Source: Hahellaceae bacterium
GTDB taxonomy: Bacteria; Pseudomonadota; Gammaproteobacteria; Pseudomonadales; Oleiphilaceae
Length of the DNA stretch: 64,000 nucleotides
Assembly (NCBI GenBank): GCA_024234575.1
Contig: JACKOB010000004.1
Location: 186,001 to 250,000, forward strand
Reading direction: 5' to 3'
Below are positions 55,893 through 64,000 of the stretch, piece by piece. Both the position numbers and the translations under genes were made by a program. Positions within the stretch are counted from its first letter, which is position 1; each line of letters begins with the position of its first letter. Under the pieces are notes generated by a model, which saw only the letters and a program-made list of their open reading frames with translations, made no database searches and had not been told where the DNA came from.

Positions 55893-57041
55893 ATGTCTGT
55901 TAAGCCCATTTATATGGATTACGCAGCGACAACCCCTGTTGCCCGAGAGGTTGCTGCATTGATGGCGGAGAGTCTGACTATCGATGGAAATTTTGGTAAT
56001 CCAGCATCTCGTTCTCATGTTTATGGTTGGAAGGCGGAGCAGGCGGTCGAATTGGCGCGTAAACAAGTTGCTGGCTTGGTGGGTTGCGACTTCAGAGAGA
56101 TCGTTTGGACATCCGGTGCCACTGAATCTGATAATTTAGCCATCAAAGGGGTTGCCTTACATTACGCTGAAAAAGGCCGTCACTTGATTACATCAAAGAT
56201 AGAGCACAAAGCTGTGCTTGATTCGTGTGCCTATCTTGAGACTCTTGGTTTCGAAGTAACCTATTTAACGCCAGATTTCTCAGGCGTTATTTCTGTGGCT
56301 CAGGTGGAGGGTGCGTTGCGTGAAGACACCATTTTGGTAACTCTAATGCACGTTAATAACGAGTTGGGTGCTGTTAATGATATCGCTGCAATTGGAAGTT
56401 TGCTAAAAGAAAAAGATGTGTTGTTTCACGTGGATGCAGCTCAAAGTGCAGGTAAGCTGGATATTGATCTCCAGTCCATGCATGTTGATTTAATGTCTTT
56501 CTCTGCGCATAAAATATATGGTCCTAAGGGGGTTGGGGCGCTATACGTGAGTCGGGCGGCTGGCGTTAAGCTTGTTCCACAAATACATGGTGGTGGGCAT
56601 GAGCGAGGTTTACGCTCGGGAACACTGGCGACACATCAGCTCGTTGGGATGGGGGCTGCCTTTGCTTTGGCCAAAGAGTCTCGCGAGGCTGACTTTTTGC
56701 ATTTGAGTGCACTCTCTAGGGTTTTTCTTGAGAAAGTGCTCAGCTTGGAGGGTGTGTGCATTAATGGCTCTATTGATAATCGCTTTCCCGGTATCGTAAA
56801 CATCGGTTTTTCGGAGATTGATGGTGAAACACTGTTGATGGGGTTGCCGGGTGTGGCTGTATCTTCAGGTTCAGCCTGTACGTCGGCCAGCATGACACCT
56901 TCGTATGTTTTGACTTCTATTGGTGTTGATGCGTCGATCGCACAGGCTTCGCTAAGGTTTTCGTTTGGGCGCTACACTACATTAGAAGAGGTTGAGTTAG
57001 TGTCGACGATGGTTATAGAGGTGGTTAATCGGTTGCGATAG
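55893..57041 (+). CDS. iscS: Cysteine desulfurase IscS, lacking the C-terminal tail
   Basis: A PLP enzyme that removes sulfur from cysteine for Fe-S clusters and tRNA thiolation. It aligns closely with E. coli Isc[38 protein letters not shown] lysine K207 in [22 protein letters not shown] and catalytic C329 in [10 protein letters not shown]. It ends at residue 382 (VVNRLR), just where E. coli continues with about 22 residues that contact IscU. iscU does not follow; ndk does. The in-frame TAG at the end is real in this sequence. An IscS-clade enzyme, but perhaps specialised for partners other than IscU. Confidence 0.93.
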   Translation: MSVKPIYMDYAATTPVAREVAALMAESLTIDGNFGNPASRSHVYGWKAEQAVELARKQVAGLVGCDFREIVWTSGATESDNLAIKGVALHYAEKGRHLITSKIEHKAVLDSCAYLETLGFEVTYLTPDFSGVISVAQVEGALREDTILVTLMHVNNELGAVNDIAAIGSLLKEKDVLFHVDAAQSAGKLDIDLQSMHVDLMSFSAHKIYGPKGVGALYVSRAAGVKLVPQIHGGGHERGLRSGTLATHQLVGMGAAFALAKESREADFLHLSALSRVFLEKVLSLEGVCINGSIDNRFPGIVNIGFSEIDGETLLMGLPGVAVSSGSACTSASMTPSYVLTSIGVDASIAQASLRFSFGRYTTLEEVELVSTMVIEVVNRLR

Positions 57042-57141
57042 TTTTAGTTGCGTTGATGGTTTTAATGGCAGTATTGGTGTTGGTGGCGCAAATAGGGGGC
57101 TAATGCAACACGCTAAACTATTTATTTGTCGCAAATCTAAG

Positions 57142-57147
57142 TATAAT
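57142..57147 (+). promoter_or_regulatory. Possible -10 box upstream of ndk
   Basis: A perfect TATAAT 54 bases before the ndk start in the 159-base iscS-ndk gap. No good -35 element is visible, so an independent ndk promoter is only suggested. Confidence 0.35.
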
Positions 57148-57200
57148 TCCGTCCCTATTTTTTTAGATATATAACGACACTTACTTCTTGGAGAAAATGC

Positions 57201-57629
57201 ATGGCTGTTGAACGTACTCTTTCGATTATTAAACCTGATGCGGTTGCTAAAAATGTCATTGGTGAAATTTACTCACGCTTTGAAAAAGCGGGCCTAAAAA
57301 TAGTTGCAGCAAAAATGGTTCACCTGACTCAGGAGCAGGCTGGTGGTTTTTATGCAGAGCATAAAGAAAGACCTTTCTTTGCCGATCTGGTGGCTTTTAT
57401 GACTTCTGGTCCGGTTGTTGTACAGGTTCTCGAAGGTGAAGGTGCAGTTCTGAAAAACAGAGATTTAATGGGTGCTACCAATCCAAAAGATGCTGCTGCA
57501 GGCACTATTCGAGCTGATTTCGCTGCATCAATCGATGCGAACGCTGTGCATGGTTCAGATTCAACAACTTCTGCAGAGCGCGAAGTTGCTTATTTCTTTG
57601 CTGATAATGAAATCTGCCCACGTACCTGA
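57201..57629 (+). CDS. ndk: Nucleoside diphosphate kinase
   Basis: Balances nucleoside triphosphate pools through a phosphohistidine intermediate. The 142-residue product is of family length, begins [20 protein letters not shown], has [32 protein letters not shown] and the active-site His in [15 protein letters not shown] ribosome site precedes the ATG. A hairpin terminator-like element follows. Confidence 0.97.
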   Translation: MAVERTLSIIKPDAVAKNVIGEIYSRFEKAGLKIVAAKMVHLTQEQAGGFYAEHKERPFFADLVAFMTSGPVVVQVLEGEGAVLKNRDLMGATNPKDAAAGTIRADFAASIDANAVHGSDSTTSAEREVAYFFADNEICPRT

Positions 57630-57655
57630 AAAGCAGATTAATTGTTTGATATAAA

Positions 57656-57681
57656 CAAAAGGGGCTTTGATGCCCCTTTTG
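57656..57681 (+). terminator. Terminator-like hairpin after ndk
   Basis: A 10-bp perfect stem (CAAAAGGGGC / GCCCCTTTTG) with a 6-base loop, 26 bases after the stop. The T stretch within the stem end is short, so readthrough into rlmN is likely. Confidence 0.75.
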
Positions 57682-57741
57682 CGGATATAGAGAAGATTTC
57701 AAAGTTGTATATTTGGGGGTTGTTCACCCCGGGAGTTACCG

Positions 57742-58905
57742 ATGTTAGCAGGCGAAAACGGGTGTGAAAAACAGGAAAAGGTTAATCTTCTTGGTTTTTC
57801 CCGTGCGAAGATGGAGGAGTTTTTTCTATCATTAGGTGAAAAGCGTTTTAGAGCTACTCAGGTAATTCAGTGGATACATCAGCATGGTGTTGCTGATTTC
57901 GAGCAAATGACAAATATAAGCAAGCCTTTGCGCCTCAAACTGACGGAGGTGGCAGAAGTAAGATCGCCAGAGATTATTTATCACAATATCTCAAAAGATG
58001 GTACCAAGAAGTGGGTGATGCGTCTCGATGGTGGTAATAGTGTCGAAACGGTGCTTATTCCCGAAGGAAACCGCGGTACACTTTGTGTTTCTTCACAAGT
58101 TGGTTGTTCGCTAGACTGTAGTTTTTGCTCAACCGGCAAGCAGGGGTTTAACCGTAATCTCTCTGCCGCAGAAATTATTGGGCAAGTGTGGGTGGCTTTA
58201 CGCTCGTTTGGCGAATATGACCCGTCCCGGGAGAAGCCCATCACAAACGTGGTAATGATGGGGATGGGGGAGCCATTGCTGAATTTTGACAACGTTGTCG
58301 ATGCCATGAGCCTCATGATGGATGATTTCGGCTATGGGATTTCTAAACGTCGCCTCACGTTAAGCACAGCTGGTGTTGTACCTGCTATTGATAAGTTGGG
58401 AGATCTCACCGACGTATCTCTTGCAATTTCGTTGCATGCACCAGATGATGCACTGAGAAATATACTCGTGCCTATCAACAAAAAGTATCCCATCGCAGAG
58501 TTGTTGGCTGCCTGTCATCGCTATTTGGGTAAGTTGAGTGATAGGCGCAAAATCACTGTAGAGTATACCCTTATTAAAGGTGTTAATGATCAGCCTGAGC
58601 AGGCACGAGCATTAGCGCAGCTTTTGAAAGGTATTCCCTGCAAAATTAATCTGATACCTTTTAATCCATTTCCGTCGAGTGACTATCAGCGTCCATCAAA
58701 AGCTGCAATTGAACAATTTCAGCATATACTGGGATATGCTGGGCATGTGGCAACAGTGCGTACCACGCGTGGCGACGATATCGATGCGGCTTGTGGTCAG
58801 CTGGTTGGGCGAGTAGATGATAAAACCAGGAGAAGTCTTAAGTATATTCCCGTGACAAGTTTAGATACGGTGGGTATCAATGTGGTGGCTGACAAGGCAT
58901 TATAA
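57742..58905 (+). CDS. rlmN: Dual-specificity rRNA/tRNA adenine C2-methyltransferase RlmN
   Basis: A radical SAM enzyme that makes m2A2503 in 23S rRNA and m2A37 in tRNA. The 387-residue protein has the cluster motif C122, C126, C129 ([12 protein letters not shown]), [29 protein letters not shown] and near the end ACGQL, whose Cys is the methyl-carrying or resolving residue. Starts 60 bases after the ndk hairpin. The order ndk-rlmN-pilW-rodZ-ispG-hisS is conserved. Confidence 0.96.
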   Translation: MLAGENGCEKQEKVNLLGFSRAKMEEFFLSLGEKRFRATQVIQWIHQHGVADFEQMTNISKPLRLKLTEVAEVRSPEIIYHNISKDGTKKWVMRLDGGNSVETVLIPEGNRGTLCVSSQVGCSLDCSFCSTGKQGFNRNLSAAEIIGQVWVALRSFGEYDPSREKPITNVVMMGMGEPLLNFDNVVDAMSLMMDDFGYGISKRRLTLSTAGVVPAIDKLGDLTDVSLAISLHAPDDALRNILVPINKKYPIAELLAACHRYLGKLSDRRKITVEYTLIKGVNDQPEQARALAQLLKGIPCKINLIPFNPFPSSDYQRPSKAAIEQFQHILGYAGHVATVRTTRGDDIDAACGQLVGRVDDKTRRSLKYIPVTSLDTVGINVVADKAL

Positions 58906-58945
58906 CCGGGCAAAACTGTTCCCTAAATTAGAGCTAAGGCGATTG

Positions 58946-59749
58946 ATGCATTTTTTAACTAGCGGGAGATTGATTTCTAGAGTAATGGTTCTGGTGTTTC
59001 TTACAGCCTTGCAAACGGCTTGTGTGACCACAACCGACAGTGTTTTTACTCAGAAAGAGAACAAGAGTGAGGCGGTTGATACCTACGTGCAGCTAGGTCT
59101 GGCGTATATCGAGCGTAATGACTATGATCGAGCTCGTAAGCATTTGGCTCGGGCGTTGGCAATTGACCCGAACAATGCCGGAGCCCTGGCAGCGCTTGGG
59201 CTTGTTTTTCAGAATGATGGTGAGCCTTCTCTTGCAGAAGAAAATTTTAAAAGAAGCATTGAGTTAGACCCGACGTTCACGAGAGGAAAAACCTATTACG
59301 CGGCCTATTTGTATTCTGAAGGTAGGTACCAGGAGGCGTATGATCAGTTTAAACAGGCATCAAATGACACAGAATTTGACGGAAGGGCTCAGATATTTAG
59401 AAATATGGCATTTTGCGCTAATAAGTTGAATGATCGAACGTTAACTTATCAAGCCTATGAGAAATCATTAATTCTTAATCGAAGCCAACCTTCTGTTATT
59501 CTTACCTTAGTTGGGATGTTAATTGAGGATAAGAATTATCAGAAAGCTCAACAGTATTTCAACAACTATGTCGGAATGGTTCGCTCATCATCGGTGACAC
59601 ATTCCTCCACAAGTTTGTACTATGGAATTCAGCTTGCTCGTTACTATCAGGACAATCAGCAGGAATCGGGCTATGCTATGCTATTGAAAACACTTTATGG
59701 CGATTCCATTGAATATAAAAAGTACAGGCAAATGATTGCAAATGAGTGA
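58946..59749 (+). CDS. pilW: Type IV pilus biogenesis/stability lipoprotein PilW (PilF)
   Basis: A TPR lipoprotein needed for outer-membrane assembly of the PilQ secretin. The 267-residue product has a lipoprotein signal (VMVLVFLTALQTAC) and TPR repeats (YVQLGLAYIERNDYDRARKH, LARALAIDPNNAGALAALGL, NFKRSIELDP). ATG at 58946 follows a TAAGG site; an upstream ATG inside rlmN would place the signal too far from the N-terminus. Last codons overlap rodZ. Confidence 0.93.
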   Translation: MHFLTSGRLISRVMVLVFLTALQTACVTTTDSVFTQKENKSEAVDTYVQLGLAYIERNDYDRARKHLARALAIDPNNAGALAALGLVFQNDGEPSLAEENFKRSIELDPTFTRGKTYYAAYLYSEGRYQEAYDQFKQASNDTEFDGRAQIFRNMAFCANKLNDRTLTYQAYEKSLILNRSQPSVILTLVGMLIEDKNYQKAQQYFNNYVGMVRSSSVTHSSTSLYYGIQLARYYQDNQQESGYAMLLKTLYGDSIEYKKYRQMIANE

Positions 59750-61010
59750 AGGGATGAACGCAACGGCTTTCCCGGATGTGGGAACAATACTAAAAAAAGC
59801 GCGTGAATCGCAGGGACTTTCCGTTCAAGAGGCCGCAGATGCTCTGCATCTTAGGCCCTCTATAGTTGTCGCTATAGAGTGTAATGAGTTTGGTGAGGTT
59901 CCTGGTACTACCTTTCTCAAAGGGTATGTGAAATCCTATGCCCGACTGTTGAAATTATCAGAGTCTGAAGTTCTGGAGCATTTACAACAAGCTCTGGATC
60001 TTGAAACGTCTACCGCAAATGCTGCTGCAGCTCCTGATAAGTCAAAGACAGGGCGTAGTTTCTTCAGCGTGTTATTAGTTGGTGCTGTTTTAATTTTTGC
60101 GGCCGGGTTTTACTCTTGGCAGGCGGGTTATCTGGTCGTCTCAACCGAGGGTGGGCTGCAGATTTTGTTTTCTTCAAATTCTGAAGCACCGGTGTCTATG
60201 GTTGCTCCTGATAAAGCCAACCAAAATCGGAGTGAGACTGATGGTCAGGCAGGCCAGGTAAAGGCTATGAGCCCTGAAGAACCTATTCTCACGAATGAGC
60301 CAGTTTTAGAGCAGAAGGTTTTGACTTCTCCCCCCGATACCCCTTTAAAGTCAACCTCAGAATTGTCGCAGAAGTTAAATGCAACAATATTGCCTTTAAG
60401 CACCGCTGAAACGGTTGTGGATCGCGAAGCAGAGTTTGGTGAGGTGCCGGCCGGCTCTTCTACTGAAATCGGCGGTGGAGTGAGTTTAGAAGAAGTTTCT
60501 GAGATTGCCCCCCCTTTACCGGCTGCCTCTGAAGATATGGGTAATGATGCAGCTTATGTTGCGGATTATGCGAATGTTGCTGACGATTCTACTATCTCTG
60601 CGGATGGTTCTGGGCAGCAAAGCGCGTTCAGCGTCACAGAGGTCGTGCCTGTGCTCACCATGCCAAGTAGCGCTGTCACTGAGCCTGTAATGAATGGGGT
60701 TGACGAGGTCGTGGAGAATGAAAAAGAAACTGAAGTATCAAATGACGCCATACCTTCCATTGAATCTATCACCGGCGATTTAGTGGCTACATTCAGTGGT
60801 GATTGCTGGTTTCAGGTAAAGAATGGCGATGGAAAAGTCGTATTGGCGGCACTGAAACACAGCGGTGATACTGTCTCCTACTCAGGTGTATTGCCTTTTC
60901 AAGTCGTGATTGGTGCTGTAAGTGAAGTACAGTTGACGTTTAACGGCGAACCAGTAGATTTCAACCGTTTCCGCGTTTGGAACAACCGCACTGATTTCAT
61001 TTTAGAGTAA
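59742..61010 (+). CDS. rodZ: Cytoskeletal protein RodZ
   Basis: A bitopic cell-shape protein that links MreB to the wall synthesis machinery. It has an N-terminal helix-turn-helix (GTILKKARESQGLSVQEAAD, GTTFLKGYVKSYARLL), a membrane helix (FFSVLLVGAVLIFAAGFY), a long acidic low-complexity periplasmic linker, and the C-terminal DUF4115 domain (FSGDCWFQVKNGDGKVVLAA). The ATG at 59742 overlaps pilW by 8 bases; 59754 is an alternative. Confidence 0.92.
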   Translation: MSEGMNATAFPDVGTILKKARESQGLSVQEAADALHLRPSIVVAIECNEFGEVPGTTFLKGYVKSYARLLKLSESEVLEHLQQALDLETSTANAAAAPDKSKTGRSFFSVLLVGAVLIFAAGFYSWQAGYLVVSTEGGLQILFSSNSEAPVSMVAPDKANQNRSETDGQAGQVKAMSPEEPILTNEPVLEQKVLTSPPDTPLKSTSELSQKLNATILPLSTAETVVDREAEFGEVPAGSSTEIGGGVSLEEVSEIAPPLPAASEDMGNDAAYVADYANVADDSTISADGSGQQSAFSVTEVVPVLTMPSSAVTEPVMNGVDEVVENEKETEVSNDAIPSIESITGDLVATFSGDCWFQVKNGDGKVVLAALKHSGDTVSYSGVLPFQVVIGAVSEVQLTFNGEPVDFNRFRVWNNRTDFILE

Positions 61011-61028
61011 CTGTTAATGAAATCAGTG
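60989..61028. other. Inverted repeat spanning the rodZ stop codon
   Basis: A perfect 13-bp inverted repeat (CACTGATTTCATT / AATGAAATCAGTG) with a 14-base loop containing the rodZ stop codon. There is no T-run. It may modulate rodZ-ispG readthrough or mRNA stability. Confidence 0.6.
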
Positions 61029-61085
61029 GGTTGTCTACCGAGAAAGTATCTCTAATATTAATTCAAGTTAATCGGGTAAATTAAA

Positions 61086-62210
61086 ATGCATATGGAATCA
61101 CCCATAAAGCGGCGTCGATCACGTCAGATTATGGTTGGAAACGTGGCGGTTGGTGGCGATGCGCCAATATCTGTGCAAAGTATGACGAATACCGAAACCT
61201 GTGATGTTGCAGCGACAGTTGCGCAAATAGCGCAACTGCAAAAAGCAGGTGCGGATATGGTCAGGGTATCCGTACCCTCCATGGAGGCAGCAGAATCTTT
61301 TGCTCAAATCAAAAAGCTAGTAAGCCTCCCGCTGATCGCAGACATTCATTTTGATTATAAGATCGCCCTGAAAGTTGCCGAGTATGGGGTTGATTGTTTG
61401 CGCATAAACCCTGGCAATATTGGCCGTGAAGACCGGGTCAAGGCTGTTATTCAGGCGGCGAAAGATCACGGTATACCGATACGGATTGGGGTAAACGCTG
61501 GGTCGCTTGAAAAAGACTTGCAGAAAAAATATGGTGAACCGACCCCGGAAGCGTTAGTTGAATCAGCGATGCGCCACATAGATATTCTGGACAGGCACAA
61601 TTTTCCAGACTTTAAGCTAAGTTTGAAGGCGTCTGATGTCTTCATGACAGTGGCGGCCTATCGCCAAATCGCCAGCCAAATTGAGCAGCCATTGCACTTG
61701 GGGATTACTGAGGCGGGTGGTTTGCGAGGTGGCACAGTGAAATCTGCCGTTGGGTTGGGAATTTTGCTCATGGATGGCATCGGCGATACGATTAGAATAT
61801 CCCTTGCGGCCGACCCAGTTGAAGAAATTAAAGTAGGGTATGAGCTGTTAAAAAGCTTAAAGCTTCGTAGTAAAGGCATTAATTTTATAGCGTGCCCTAG
61901 TTGTTCTCGTCAAAACTTCGATGTTGTTAAGACCATGAATGCTCTGGAAGAGCGTCTTGATGACATAGACACCCCTTTAGATGTTGCCATCATTGGTTGT
62001 GTTGTGAATGGCCCTGGCGAAGCAAAGGAAGTTGACGTGGGTCTGGCTGGTGGCAGCCCAAACAACCTTGTTTACGTTCGCGGCGTTCCAGATCACAAGC
62101 TTTCCAACGAATCTCTGGTTGATCATTTAGAAAACCTGATTCGATCGCAGGCAAAGACTCGGCAAGCAGAAATTGTTGAGCGTGAAAAATCTTTGATCGC
62201 CAAAAGTTAA
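61086..62210 (+). CDS. ispG: 4-hydroxy-3-methylbut-2-en-1-yl diphosphate synthase IspG
   Basis: A 4Fe-4S enzyme of the MEP isoprenoid pathway. The 374-residue protein has [57 protein letters not shown], and the cluster ligands in [11 protein letters not shown] and [15 protein letters not shown] second in-frame ATG two codons later is an equal choice. Its need for an Fe-S cluster makes the missing isc assembly genes upstream noteworthy. Confidence 0.96.
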   Translation: MHMESPIKRRRSRQIMVGNVAVGGDAPISVQSMTNTETCDVAATVAQIAQLQKAGADMVRVSVPSMEAAESFAQIKKLVSLPLIADIHFDYKIALKVAEYGVDCLRINPGNIGREDRVKAVIQAAKDHGIPIRIGVNAGSLEKDLQKKYGEPTPEALVESAMRHIDILDRHNFPDFKLSLKASDVFMTVAAYRQIASQIEQPLHLGITEAGGLRGGTVKSAVGLGILLMDGIGDTIRISLAADPVEEIKVGYELLKSLKLRSKGINFIACPSCSRQNFDVVKTMNALEERLDDIDTPLDVAIIGCVVNGPGEAKEVDVGLAGGSPNNLVYVRGVPDHKLSNESLVDHLENLIRSQAKTRQAEIVEREKSLIAKS

Positions 62211-62307
62211 TCAGAAAACCAACTAATTAAAATCTGCCTATCACTGGCCAATCCTTTAGCTGGTGCAGAAGCAGGTTGTTCTAAAGAGATAATAAGGAAT
62301 AAAGAAC

Positions 62308-63609
62308 TTGGCTAAGATACAAGCTATCCGAGGAATGAACGATATTCTGCCGGCAGATACGCCAGTATGGCAGTACCTTGAGGAAACCGTCAGGAAGCTA
62401 GTGTCCAGTTACGGATTCAGTGAAATTCGCATGCCCACAGTCGAAAAGACCGAGCTGTTCAAGCGGTCAATTGGGGAAGTCACTGATATTGTCGAAAAAG
62501 AAATGTACACCTTTGAAGATCGTAACGGTGATAGCCTGACACTGCGACCTGAAGGAACTGCAGGGTGTGTCAGGGCTGCTGAGGAGCATGGTCTGTTGTA
62601 CAACCAGATTCAGCGGTTGTGGTATACCGGTCCCATGTTTAGGCACGAAAGGCCACAAAAAGGACGATACCGTCAATTCCATCAGATTGGTGTTGAAGCA
62701 TTCGGTATGAATGGCCCTGATATTGACGCTGAGGTGATTTGTCTAACTGCTCGTCTTTGGGAAGCACTTGGCGTAGCAGACAGCGTGGAACTTCAGATTA
62801 ACTCCCTCGGTTCTGCTGCGGCTAGGCAGACCTATCGTGAAGCATTGATCGCGTACTTGTCAGGCTATAAAGACCAGCTTGACGAGGATAGCCAGCGTCG
62901 CCTCGACAGCAACCCTTTACGGATTTTGGATAGCAAATCTGCGCAGACGCAGGAGATACTAAATTCAGCACCTGACTTTCAGGATTTTATTGACGCAGAG
63001 TCACGACAACACTTTAACGAGCTATTAAGCCTTCTTGATGCTGTCGGCATCAAATACAAGATTAATCCTCGCTTGGTAAGAGGGTTGGACTATTACGGGA
63101 AAACTGTCTTCGAGTGGGTGACAGAGAGTCTCGGTTCGCAAGGTACCGTGTGTGCGGGTGGCAGGTATGATGGCCTGGTTGAACAGTTGGGTGGAAAGCC
63201 CACCCCGGCAGTAGGTTTTGCCATGGGGGTTGAGCGACTGGTGTTGCTGATTACAACCCTTGCTAGAGTGCCTGACTATGTAAACGCGTTTTCCGATGTT
63301 TACGTGATTGTAGCTGGTGCCAATGCGGGGTTGCCCGCTTACAGCCTTTCTATAACAGAAGTATTGCGAAAAGCGCTTCCAGGTTGTCGTATTGTGCTTA
63401 ATTGTGGCGGCGGTAGTCTTAAAAGCCAAATGAAGAAGGCCGATAAGGAGAACGCGGCCTATGCCGTGATTATTGGTGACGATGAGTACTCTGACAAAAA
63501 TGTCTCTGTTAAGTCTATGCGCAAAGACAGACTGCTTCCGGGCGGCGATATGCAAATGAAAATAGAAAAAAGCGCATTGGCTGGCCTGTTACAGTCGTTA
63601 TTGAAGTAA
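62308..63609 (+). CDS. hisS: Histidyl-tRNA synthetase
   Basis: A class II synthetase, 433 residues. It begins at TTG 62308 (AAGGA site upstream) with [20 protein letters not shown] and has motif 1, motif 2 ([20 protein letters not shown]), the histidine-binding [15 protein letters not shown] and motif 3 ([11 protein letters not shown]), then the anticodon-binding domain. No earlier or better ATG fits the family start. Confidence 0.96.
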   Translation: MAKIQAIRGMNDILPADTPVWQYLEETVRKLVSSYGFSEIRMPTVEKTELFKRSIGEVTDIVEKEMYTFEDRNGDSLTLRPEGTAGCVRAAEEHGLLYNQIQRLWYTGPMFRHERPQKGRYRQFHQIGVEAFGMNGPDIDAEVICLTARLWEALGVADSVELQINSLGSAAARQTYREALIAYLSGYKDQLDEDSQRRLDSNPLRILDSKSAQTQEILNSAPDFQDFIDAESRQHFNELLSLLDAVGIKYKINPRLVRGLDYYGKTVFEWVTESLGSQGTVCAGGRYDGLVEQLGGKPTPAVGFAMGVERLVLLITTLARVPDYVNAFSDVYVIVAGANAGLPAYSLSITEVLRKALPGCRIVLNCGGGSLKSQMKKADKENAAYAVIIGDDEYSDKNVSVKSMRKDRLLPGGDMQMKIEKSALAGLLQSLLK

Positions 63610-63754
63610 TTGTTCTTGAGGATTGGTACAGACTAGATTCACGTGTAGGTGTTATCACGGTGTCTGTGTATAATTTGGTGCAAATTACCGGCTGATGTTC
63701 TTCTGTTTATCGGGCTCGCACGGTACAAAAATATAAATATGTGGAGGGATTTGA

Positions 63755-64000
63755 GTGGATTACGAACGTACAGAAGAGGAACAGATTGCGGCCCTAAAAA
63801 GGTGGTGGAGTGAAAATGGTAATTCGCTAATTATCGGCATCGCTTTGGCATTAGCTGCAATTTTTGGATGGCAGGCTTGGCAGCAGCAGGTTTTAAATAC
63901 CAAATACGAAGCGTCATCCCTATATCAGCAAATTTTAGATGCTGCATCAGTGCAATCAATAGAGGCAAAAGAAAAGAACTTAGCTACGGTCCGACTGCTA
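63755..64000 (+). CDS. yfgM: YfgM-like tetratricopeptide protein (3' partial)
   Basis: The first 82 codons of a gene running off the window. GTG at 63755 follows GGAGGG by six bases. The product begins VDYERTEEEQIAALKRWWSE and has one membrane helix (SLIIGIALALAAIFGWQAW), the pattern of YfgM, an ancillary SecYEG/BamB-locus protein. Its place after hisS and normally before bamB supports this. A TATAAT at about 63668 might be a promoter. Confidence 0.9.
   Translation, partial: MDYERTEEEQIAALKRWWSENGNSLIIGIALALAAIFGWQAWQQQVLNTKYEASSLYQQILDAASVQSIEAKEKNLATVRLL

Noticed and set aside
63025..63555. A 176-codon antisense ORF within hisS
   Set aside because: Fully opposite a housekeeping gene, no family likeness.

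Overview
This window comes from a gammaproteobacterial chromosome with moderate GC content. The gene order from about 46.5 to 64 kb (tRNA-Leu, queA, tgt, yajC, secD, secF, suhB, trmJ, cysE, iscR, iscS, ndk, rlmN, pilW, rodZ, ispG, hisS, yfgM) is the order known from Pseudomonas and related marine groups such as Cellvibrionales. Sigma-54-type promoters before the flagellar genes, PilZ, HD-GYP and MASE2-type signalling proteins and a type IV pilus gene fit a motile aquatic bacterium. I cannot name a genus. I see no transposase, integrase, rRNA operon or CRISPR array.

Layout. 0-4.6 kb: the 3' part of an Ada-type DNA repair gene, then a phospho-signalling set made of a tandem FHA membrane protein facing away from a PP2C phosphatase and a membrane-anchored kinase-pseudokinase fusion. 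4.6-8 kb: a TrpXYZ-like ABC importer and a zinc-ribbon membrane protein. 8.3-10 kb: an acyl-CoA synthetase. 10.1-13 kb: a ferric iron uptake pair behind a Fur-box-like site. 13-17.8 kb: PilZ, two lipoproteins, a degenerate HD-GYP protein and a DTW-type tRNA modification enzyme. 18-23.2 kb: the YadGH exporter, queF, a membrane adenylate cyclase and a nitroreductase. 23.5-36.1 kb: the flagellar rod, hook and ring genes flgBCDE and flgFGHIJKL. 36.4-46.4 kb: an AP2-like protein, a FATP-like acyl-CoA synthetase, a short-chain dehydrogenase, a chemoreceptor, a second Ser/Thr kinase, rlmF, a DUF2156 protein and a small unknown. 46.5-64 kb: the conserved housekeeping block.

How genes work together. 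queF (deazapurine reduction), tgt (base exchange) and queA (ribosyl transfer) cover the late steps of tRNA queuosine synthesis. yajC-secD-secF form the Sec accessory complex. The flg genes build rod, L and P rings, hook and hook-filament junction. The FHA/PP2C/kinase set looks like a reversible Ser/Thr phosphorylation circuit, with a further Ser/Thr kinase at 42 kb.

Most notable points. (1) The SuhB homologue between secF and trmJ has lost essentially every metal-binding acidic residue of the inositol monophosphatase family while keeping its fold motifs and its place, so it is probably a non-enzymatic protein. (2) iscR-iscS is followed directly by ndk: iscU, iscA, hscB, hscA, fdx and iscX, which normally lie between them, are absent, and IscS ends exactly where the C-terminal IscU-contacting tail should begin. 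(3) A kinase and a pseudokinase are fused in one membrane protein beside PP2C and FHA genes, with no type VI secretion genes nearby. (4) A 62-base near-perfect palindrome spans both stop codons of the convergent genes secF and suhB.
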